From NCBI RefSeq assembly GCF_943734655.1, contig NC_071353.1:80878409-80942408 (forward strand): 64,000 nt of DNA, read 5' to 3'. The stretch is from Sabethes cyaneus (lineage: Eukaryota > Arthropoda > Insecta > Diptera > Culicidae). The notes below the pieces were generated by a model. It did not search any database. It worked only from the letters and a program-made list of their open reading frames with translations, and was not told the origin of the DNA. This document shows positions 56,623 through 64,000 of the stretch, piece by piece (the stretch's first letter is position 1; each line of letters opens with the position of its first letter). Made by a program: the position numbers and the translations under genes.

Positions 56623-57359
56623 GCCTCTAGTTTTGAAACTAAAAAGTCTTCCTAATTAGTTAGCTAACATATGTCATTTTATGCCTAAAATAATATAAAC
56701 TTAATTTGTACAAAATCGGTATTGTATAAAAATTTTAACCAACATTGATTAAAAGATAATATGGATCAAAAGATAAGAGGGATACTAACTGCCTTCTGTT
56801 AAGGGGGCATAGTACCTTTTCAATTTTTTAAAACCTAAATTGATTGATTATTTCGAAAGATTAACATTTTGACCATATGTGTTTGAAGTCGTTTGCATGA
56901 ATTCCAAATATTGACAAAGTTACAGCTATTTGTACCACGCATGTCTGGAGCGATTAAACAACGAGTAAAAACTTCAACGTCGTTTTTCTCGAAACCAGAT
57001 TTTGAAAGTCGGTACCATAAATACCTCAAGAACGGCTCAAGCAATTCTTATGATTCTTTTTTTGTTTGAAAGCCAACAAAATTATCTAGTGTTTGACCCA
57101 TCCTTTTCTTGATATTGTAATTTTTGTATTTTTTAGAAATGTTAAAATCAATTTTTTCGCTTAAAAACCATACTTTTATGTATTAATTGTCGCCATTTTG
57201 TTATGTGTTCGGATTCTAAAAAAGGATGGATCAAACACGAGATAATTAAATGTTCTTTCATGTCGTTTTGGAATTTTTCAATTCGGATAAGCCCCCAGCG
57301 CCAATCCATGGTACCGCAATTCATGGTTTTTTTGAACGACTATCTTCAAGGAGCCGTAG
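56623..57359. other. No gene recognised
   Basis: AT-rich sequence with no recognised repeat partner or coding frame; the break point of the RTE LINE lies at its left edge. Confidence 0.4.
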
Positions 57360-57650
57360 GGGCAAGGGCCAAATCTGTTTTTGCTTTTAATATATACGTT
57401 ATTATTTTCCATGCAAAAAGGTACGAAAAGAAGACAAAAACGAAAGAATTTTTTTGGACGATTTTCGGAAACTACGAATTCGAATTTCCATTTCTGTTTC
57501 GTGCTAGAAGTGTTAAGTACACTCATTTTTCGAGTTTTTCAGGCTGTAGAGCATACGGACAATTGATTTTATACTCATAGCCTACAAATTTTTTTTAGCC
57601 CCCCGATTTTTGAAGCCAATTTCCAAAGGGGGGGTGAGAAAAACTTAAAA
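57360..57650 (+). repeat. Dispersed repeat with G homopolymer end
   Basis: Reverse-complement relative of 41460-41840: ATATACGTTATTATTTTCCA, AGCCCCCCGATTTTTGAAGC and CCAATTTCCAAAGGGGGGG. Confidence 0.75.
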
Positions 57651-57776
57651 AATATTTGGCAAAGACCTTATATTCCGCCGATAAGTAAGCAGGTTGACTT
57701 CACATCACCTTTTGATCGATTGACAGATCGATTAAAAATCAGTTTAGTAAAATATTCAAAATCATGCAACCCGACT

Positions 57777-57827
57777 AACGTTGTACTACGTCATCCGTGG
57801 TCGCATCTTATACACAACTCCTCTGAT
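57777..57827 (-). mobile_element. Repeat family E, 5' fragment E5
   Basis: Only the 5' signature remains (plus strand GTGGTCGCATCTTATACACA then ACTCCTCTGAT), with a GTACTACGTCA box beside it. Confidence 0.65.
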
Positions 57828-57940
57828 TTTTTTCTTGGGGGATGTAAGGTTTTCTTTAAGCACCTCTCCCCTCTGACTTGTGACAAAATTAATACCTCCT
57901 TGTCCACCGAAATTGAGTGACCCTGAGATCTAAAATATTC

Positions 57941-57994
57941 AACTGTACCAGATAGAAAATAGGAAGGTTCACCTATTTTCTATCTGGTACAGTT
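57941..57994. repeat. Perfect 23-bp hairpin
   Basis: Arms 57941-57963 and 57972-57994 are exact reverse complements (outer text AACTGTACCAGATAGAAAAT) around 8 bases. Confidence 0.92.
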
Positions 57995-58308
57995 CTTCAT
58001 CGACTATCATTTAAAATTAAAACCTTGTATCTAACCTTACCTTTAAACCTAGTAGAATTACCAAGTCTAATTTTTTCAACCACCATTTACAGTATGATTT
58101 CGAATTTGACAACAAATGCGTGTCGCCTATGTTGCCAAAATCGAAACCGTGGCAAAATCTAGACCATTTTTTAACTGAAAAAATTGCATATAAATGTGTA
58201 GAAAATTGAATAATTACCACTAATTAACGAATTTTTTACGATTGCAACGGTTTTATATTCAAAATGTTCGACAGGGGCTGTCGCAAACCTTTAGATACTT
58301 TGCAGTAA

Positions 58309-58324
58309 GACGTAGTCCTACGTC
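58309..58324. repeat. Family terminal hairpin GACGTAGTCCTACGTC, isolated
   Basis: Preceded by CAGTAA and followed by AGTAAAAG. The upstream sequence is too diverged to tell whether it ends an E-type repeat or a LINE. Confidence 0.7.
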
Positions 58325-58479
58325 AGTAAAAGTCTGACCTTTCGAAATATGTAGTCACTAAATAAAAACTCGAACCCCACTGTACTTAATAAACTACGTT
58401 TAATACAAGTTATATTACATATTTTTAATGAATGGTTTAAATTTTTGAAACTAATAGGCGACATAATTTTTTTATGACG

Positions 58480-58695
58480 TAGAAATCGTTTCAACCATAT
58501 CTGAACAACAGGTAATAATAAATTTCCAATATACAAATGTCACACACAGATACATACATAACGCATATCAAGTCACTGAAACATTGTTCAATTGTTGGGC
58601 TGACATAAAAACAAGACCCTCGGCGACTGTGACTGATTTCAAATTTTTCAACCGACTTTCATACCTTTCTAACAGAGTATAAGAAAGGTAAAAGC
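58480..58695 (-). repeat. Repeat A superfamily, diverged, minus strand
   Basis: It ends with ACCGACTTTCATACCTTTCT and the box AACAGAGTATAAGAAAGGT, the counterpart of the CCTTTGTTATAGTATATAAC box in repeat A. Confidence 0.6.
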
Positions 58696-59287
58696 TGTTC
58701 AACCTTGTGTCCTATTAATAAATAGCAGTAGTATAGTTGTACTATTAAAAAAAAGTTCTTTGTTATTATTTTGTTCATTTACATGGAAGAAACTATGACA
58801 ATCCAAATTTAGGTCCATTTCAAAATCAAAAATAGGTCCAATTCAAGATCATGTTGGGTCCATTCAAGATCAAAAATAGGCTTTGGCTAAAAACGATATA
58901 TTTAATAAAAGTTTCATCAATTATACATTTTTAAAGTACTGATAATGTAGAAAAAAGGTGGTACTTTCCAACAAATAGTAACATCACCACATATTATTTA
59001 TAAATCACGAGTAAACTGAGCAGGAGTGCGAGTGGTGGTGTTAAAAAGCGCTAAATAGGTCCATTCAAGATCAATTACCCTAATGATATTACCGGCATGT
59101 TACAATTTTCGTGAATGGGAAATAATTCTCGTATCTGAAATCCGCAGGCGATTAGCGGAGCAATGTGTGCGTAGGTTTGTTATGAAAATTTCTTGAGAAA
59201 CGAAAATTTGGGTTGGCAATTCGGCTTTTGCAGTCTCAAAATAATATCAAAACGATGGTTTTTTGTAAATCCATCGTTTTGACATTA
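58696..59287. other. No gene recognised
   Basis: AT-rich with a few short GGTCCATTCAAGATCAA-like phrases repeated at about 58812, 58830, 58857 and 59060; otherwise nothing recognised. Confidence 0.4.
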
Positions 59288-59465
59288 GTTCTTCATCAAA
59301 CTTGGCACACATGTTCCTTGACATAAGAGAATCAGCACTGGGTGGTCAACAAAAAAGGGGGCAGGGTCCCTAATAGGGGGGTGGCCATAACTCCGAAACG
59401 GCTTGACCGTTCTTCATCAAACTTGGCACACATGTTCCTTGACATAAGAGAATCAGCACTGAAGG
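59288..59465. repeat. Two-copy direct repeat, 122-bp period
   Basis: TTCTTCATCAAACTTGGCAC through GAATCAGCACTG (about 53 bp) occurs at 59288-59340 and again at 59410-59462, identical over that length. G-rich segments lie between and after them. Confidence 0.9.
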
Positions 59466-61339
59466 GGTTGACAACAGGGGGACAGGGGGATTTAGACGGT
59501 TCTCCCATAAGGACAGGACAAAAGGAGGAGCTGATGATCGGAGGTTGCTGACGAGAAGGGGGAGTAACGCCCACATGACTGTAACAATTTAACAATTTAT
59601 CCGTACAACAGGAAAAATCAAAATACGAAACACTAAAGTGCAATGCTCGTAGCTGTAGATTTGTCAAGTGTAATTATGCACCGAATCAAAGTGACCCGTA
59701 TAAAAAGTGTTCGATCATTAGTGCTAATTGTTGTTGGCCGACTCTGTTTGAGTCCCAGGGGCAATCATTCAAACAGCGTGGAGTTCATCTGAGAATACTA
59801 TGTTTTGCCCTTGGTAAACTTTATGTGGCATGTTGCAGAGTGGGCTCAGCCAATAATTTGTGCATACTTGCTCCTGGTGGTGACACAAAAACATTGTTTA
59901 CAAACAAGTTTTGTCTTGAAGTGAGATGAAAGGAATAACAGGTTTGTTGTATCCATGGAAGAAACACTGTTGCACCTTCTACTTTTTTATTAGGATGTAA
60001 TACTAAACTAATAAATAAATAAAAAGCTGTGTTTAGAAACGTACAATAACAAAACTATTCATTTCCTATGGGTGGGGTGGCCATTGTTAAAAGCGGAAGG
60101 TGCAAATAGGAAAAATGGCTTTGTTTTTCGTTCTTTTTAGGGTTTTATAGCGATTTCCGTAAAGAAAACAGGTGTGCAGCTGGCCGGGTAGACAAAAGAG
60201 GGGGAGCTGATAAATGGGGAGGAACGTCCGAAAGAGAAACAAGCGTTGTATTTTTGCATTATAAGCATTTCGGTTACAATAACCGATGTACAAGTGGCTG
60301 TGAGACAAAGGCTGCCGAGTAAGATCGGGCACTCAGCTAGTCGCCAATAAAAACGATCTTTTCAAATGTTCACTTAAGCCAAGACTCAAACAGTCGCTGC
60401 ACGAGAACGCCGCTCACTTGCGTTGGCGCTATTGTCAAATAATATACAAGTAAATTTATCCAGCTTTTTACGCGCTATAAGGCTTATACAAATTTGAAAA
60501 AAAGTTTATGTCACCCCCCCCCCCCCCTTCAAAAATTTTCGAAATTTTAAGGGGCAAAAAAATAAAGTGCAATAATGTTGCATTCTTTAATGGTAAGCAG
60601 ATTTTTACAACTCAACGAGTTTACATCTCTAAATTACCCAATTCGTGCAAAGTTGAAGTAATTATCCCGTTAGTCTCGATCAACTATCCAACACCATCTT
60701 AGCTTTCTGATTCCTGCTACAGGTCACAGGCGACTATTGTGCTTAACCTTTAAGTTCCGACGTCGAAAAATGGGGTGCTTGGAATAAGACTTTCGGCTCC
60801 ATTTACTTTAAATTTTGTTCCATTTTAATTCAACTTGCTTCAAAAGAACCGAATTAGATTGAGGCATCAATCAACTAAACAATGTATTAGTGAAATTTGC
60901 TACCACTTTTGACGGAGATATTCCTAATTGCTGTGGGATTATATTTTGCTGTCATAGGTAGTAGTTAAGATTAAAATAAAAATACAACAAATTACTCACT
61001 CCGGAACATCAGTTTTCTGTGCTTTCGGGGTTCCAAATTGATCGTTTTATTCCGTATTGTCCAAGTACCTACCCTTATTTTGGATGTAAGGGACGAAAAA
61101 CTTAAAGATACAATTTTTTACCATGCATTGGACGCATGCAGAAAGCATGTCACTGAACTGTTCGAAACTTTTCTGACTATTGACATGTTGTGTGTGATTA
61201 TCATTGGGATCAACGGTGGCCCCGACCATTACATCAAATCAAGCCATGTTAAGTTATATTGCTTTTTTATTAAGCTTTATCTGCTTTTGCTTTCAAAATG
61301 GAGTTTTAGTATGGAAATGTATGAAAGTGGAGTTAAATT
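59466..61339. other. No gene recognised
   Basis: Mostly AT-rich, with a C run at 60513-60528 that belongs to the dispersed C/G-end repeat family. Short frames show no recognisable protein. Confidence 0.4.
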
Positions 61340-61690
61340 GGAATAACACTTTCATAGCTAGGCAGCCGAAACAGTCTAATCTTAAAACAGGACATTGTCC
61401 AAACCGCTATCATCTGAAGCTTATGGGTGCACTGCAAGGTGATATATGTCGATTCTGTGGCACAGAAAAAATAGACTCGGAACATCTGTTATTCCGATGT
61501 CCGGCATTTTTCAATTAAAGATCAAGGTTCTTCGACGGAGGGCTGTTAGAAGCCCTGATATTTGGAAAACAACTCCCAGCGCAGTACTGCACCTCATCCG
61601 AAGTGCAGCACCGGACTGGACAAATACTATTAGTCAATCAATGACAATCGCTTCTGATAGTGGTGCGTTAGCATCCTTAATATATCAAAG
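61340..61690 (+). pseudogene. LINE ORF2 C-terminal zinc-binding tail, fragment
   Basis: The frame TGHCPNRYHLKLMGALQGDI then CRFCGTEKIDSEHLLFRCPA is the Cys-His cluster at the C-terminus of RNase H-encoding LINE ORF2 proteins (compare GHCRLNYH and CNLCESDYG at about 46 kb). After a stop at 61516 another frame continues weakly. It is a different, more diverged copy than the one at 44.7-47.3 kb. Confidence 0.75.
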
Positions 61691-62014
61691 ATAAACACGT
61701 TATTGTTGAGAACCAGCATCAACTGAGGAATGGGCTGATATTCGTATAACTAAAAGGTTGACCAAGAAACAAGCGATTTCAAACGTGAATGGTGTGAGAG
61801 ATTTTGACGTAGGACTACGTCTTTGTTTACTATACTGGGACTGGGTAGCACTTTGTGAAAACGAAAATAGAAGTGTAACGTTTGAATGAAAGATTTCAAA
61901 TGGTAATAACTACTTAACTACTGAACGAAACTGAACAATTTATGTGTCGTTGGATAGATAAAATGACCAGCAATTTTATGGAGGGCGTTAGAGAGCAATT
62001 TCATGGAGGGCGTG

Positions 62015-62640
62015 AAAGGGGAGGCTCCTATACTAATGATACACAAATTTCCTCAAAACTCGAGAACTAATCAAGCAAATGGAGCCAAATTTGGCATGTG
62101 GGGGTTTTAGAAGCCAGGAATTTTTTCTATGGTGTACTGAGACCCGTTGCCCTTCTAAGAGGGGGGGCTCCCATACAAATCAAATACGAATTTCCTCATA
62201 ACTCTAGAAACAAGCAAATGGAACCAAATTTGGCATGTGATGGTTTCAGAAGGCAAGAATTTTCTGTATGGTGAATTGAGACCCCTCCCCTCTTTAGGAG
62301 GGGGGCTCCTATACAAATGAAATACAAATTTCCTCATACCTCGAGAACTAATTAAGCAAAGGGAACCAAATTTGGTATGTTGGGGTTTTTGGAGGTAAGA
62401 ATTTTTTCTATGGTGTACTGAGAGCCCTTCCCCTTCTAAGAGAGGGGGGAGGGCTCCCATGCAAATAAAATACAAATTTCCTCAAAACTCGAGAACTAAT
62501 CAAGCTAATGGAACCAAATTTGGTATGTGGAGGTTTTCGAAGGCATGAATTTATTTTATGATGGTTTGAGCACCCTCACCCCTGTGGTAGTAGAATAAGG
62601 ACTCTCATACAAATAAAAACAGAAATTTTTGCGTACGTGC
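62015..62640 (-). repeat. ~145-bp tandem repeats in the LINE 3' region (copy 2)
   Basis: Five units as in copy 1, with shorter G runs between them and the same divergent last unit. Confidence 0.88.
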
Positions 62641-63013
62641 CATATTTTTTGCTATGTATAACAAGCGGTAAGCTGTGAAAGTAAGCTAGTGAAACCTTTT
62701 CGGAGTAACAGTCAGTGAATCGACCCCGCTAATTTGCGTGCCTGTTCAGGTATCAGCATCTTTGGCTCGAGCAGCACGTTCCTCACAATCATGTGGAAGA
62801 TTTGTGCCTTGCCCATCTTGCCCGTATCATCATTTACCTGATGAGGACGGGAAAGAAAACAGGAGGAATAGGAAGGGGTGGATGAGGAATTTGGACAAAC
62901 ACAAACATACATATACCGAGAGATTTTTATACCCCCGAGGGGATACTGCAATCCTTGGTAGTTAACTTATCAAAAGTATACCCCCTGGGGGGTATACTCA
63001 TGATAAATAAGAG

Positions 63014-63655
63014 CTTATAGCTCAATACCGCTTTCGGTAAGGAACATCCATATGTCTCGTAATTTTAGTTTCCTAAAATCCGATTCATTTAAGACGTAGG
63101 ATCCAAAGATCCTATGACGCAATTGTGCTACTGCAGGACAGTTTCAAATTACGTGATATGGTGTACCGTAGTCGGATTCACATAAATTACAATGAAACGA
63201 TTCAGCTCGATGAATCGTAGCCATATGATAATTCAGTCTGCAGTGACCAGTCAGTGATCTGACAAGAATACTGCAGTTTACCTTTGAGTGTTGCAAAAGA
63301 AATTTCGCAACCTTCTCACAAGGCTTAACAATGAAACTTTTCGTTTGACGACAAGTTTCAAGATTTTCCCAATAACGTACATGTTCAGATGAAAACCAAG
63401 ATCGAATCTTTTGTTTTATCCAACATGCCGCAATTGGTAAAGCAGGTTCCGGTCCAAAAACCGACTCTTCTGCTCCAGATCTTGCTAGTTCATCAGCCCA
63501 TTCATTTGCGGTTATACCAGAATGGCCAGGAACCCAAATCAGATGAACGGCATTTAGAATGCTTAATTCTTCTAATTGAGTGTGGCAGGCGATGACTGTT
63601 TTAGATTTAGAATTAGCCGCACAAAGGGCTTTTATAGCGGCTTGACTGTCAGAAC
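63014..63655 (-). pseudogene. LINE RNase H and C-terminal tail (copy 2)
   Basis: Reads as copy 1 with small differences: DSQAAIKALCAANSKSKTVI, WVPGHSGITANEWADELA and the GHCRLNYH / CNLCESDYGTPYH cluster. The N-terminal part of RNase H would lie beyond the hAT-type insertion and outside the window. The final codons near 63040-63075 have changed, so the frame is not intact. Confidence 0.85.
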
Positions 63656-64000
63656 TAGGGCTGTCGGTATTGGGCGCTTTTGGTGAAAACCGGTATTTCG
63701 GTATTGGCGTAGAAAATACCGGTAATACCGGTAAAATACCGGTATTGGCAGATTATTCGAAATCAATAGAAATGTCGATGTTTTTTAGTAAATTTTTTTA
63801 TTTTCAAACTTTAGCTTCAGAATTGTTGCTTATCAAAGTAGAATTTAAGCAGATATAATACTCTAAGTGATTTATTTTTCTTACTAGAACGAATTTTATT
63901 ACCATCGCTTCGAACAATTGAAAAAACTTCCGCTTTCATCGATGTCTGACGAACGACTCTAAGCGCATCAGGAATCTTCCTTTCATTTCTCCAAATTTGA
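63656..64000. mobile_element. hAT-type element, second copy, runs off the window
   Basis: It starts TAGGGCTGTCGGTATTGG and carries the same TACCGGTA-rich subterminal block as 29193. The expected 8-bp duplication would be GTCAGAAC (63648-63655); its partner lies outside the window. Confidence 0.85.

Larger units (their letters stand above)
61806..63655 (-). mobile_element. RNase H-encoding LINE, copy 2, cut by a hAT-type element
   Basis: It is nearly identical to 44674-46519 in order and sequence: terminal hairpin GACGTAGTCCTACGTC at 61806-61821, ~145-bp units (62015-62640), coding tail and RNase H. It stops at 63655 only because a hAT-type element is inserted after GTCAGAAC; copy 1 shows the uninterrupted site at 46512-46519. 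Confidence 0.9.

Overview
This is eukaryotic, AT-rich, nuclear DNA from an insect, most probably a culicid mosquito. The assignment rests on the mix of BEL/Pao, CsRn1-like Ty3, R1-clade, RTE and RNase H-encoding LINEs, Penelope, Transib, hAT and Tc1 elements, tRNA-like SINEs, and remnants of H2A/H2B with animal-type histone 3' stem-loops. I cannot name the genus. There are no operons and no intact cellular gene. The only likely host coding sequence is one candidate exon on the minus strand at about 51.9-52.15 kb, so the window could lie inside introns of a large gene. Nearly everything else is nested, decayed mobile DNA.

Layout. (1) 1-15.3 kb: one BEL/Pao element, shattered. PR/RT is at 0.9-1.8 kb, RNase H/integrase N-terminus at 9.4-10.06 kb and integrase/LTR at 13.9-15.3 kb. 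It is interrupted by a TTAA foldback element, two interleaved long inverted repeats (1.84-6.47 kb), a CsRn1-like Ty3 LTR-gag-protease fragment (7.9-9.4 kb) and a ~3 kb repeat (10.8-13.8 kb) carrying decayed H2A and H2B fragments. (2) 15.3-22.6 kb: ~145-bp tandem units, MITEs, SINEs and an R1-clade RT scrap. (3) 22.6-25.1 kb: a broken hAT transposase with one plausible intron and a MITE inside it. (4) 25.4-37.6 kb: a dispersed ~1 kb repeat, an R1-type 3' tail, then an R1-clade LINE whose 5' UTR is split by a Transib element (TSD CGATG). That Transib is itself split by a hAT-type element (TSD ATTGCAAT). A Penelope-like fragment sits in the last codons of the LINE ORF2 (14-bp TSD). (5) 37.6-43.5 kb: a 342-bp GT tract, a pogo-like MITE, a 21-bp-phased palindrome array and more dispersed repeats. 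(6) 43.9-47.9 kb: a Tc1-like element invaded by a minus-strand RNase H-encoding LINE. A second copy of the 3' part of that LINE is at 61.8-63.65 kb, cut by a second copy of the hAT-type element. (7) 48.4-61.7 kb: another ~1 kb repeat, TIR elements, the candidate host exon, and a broken RTE LINE.

The most interesting theme is a shared 3' end. The 16-bp hairpin GACGTAGTCCTACGTC closes both the RNase H-encoding LINE copies and the unrelated ~1 kb (and one ~3 kb) non-coding repeats. This suggests that the short repeats were mobilised by the LINE machinery through a common 3' recognition hairpin, and that one copy carries histone gene fragments. The insertion order can be read from the nesting and from target-site duplications visible in the sequence. 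All family assignments are from motifs read by eye; no database search was run.
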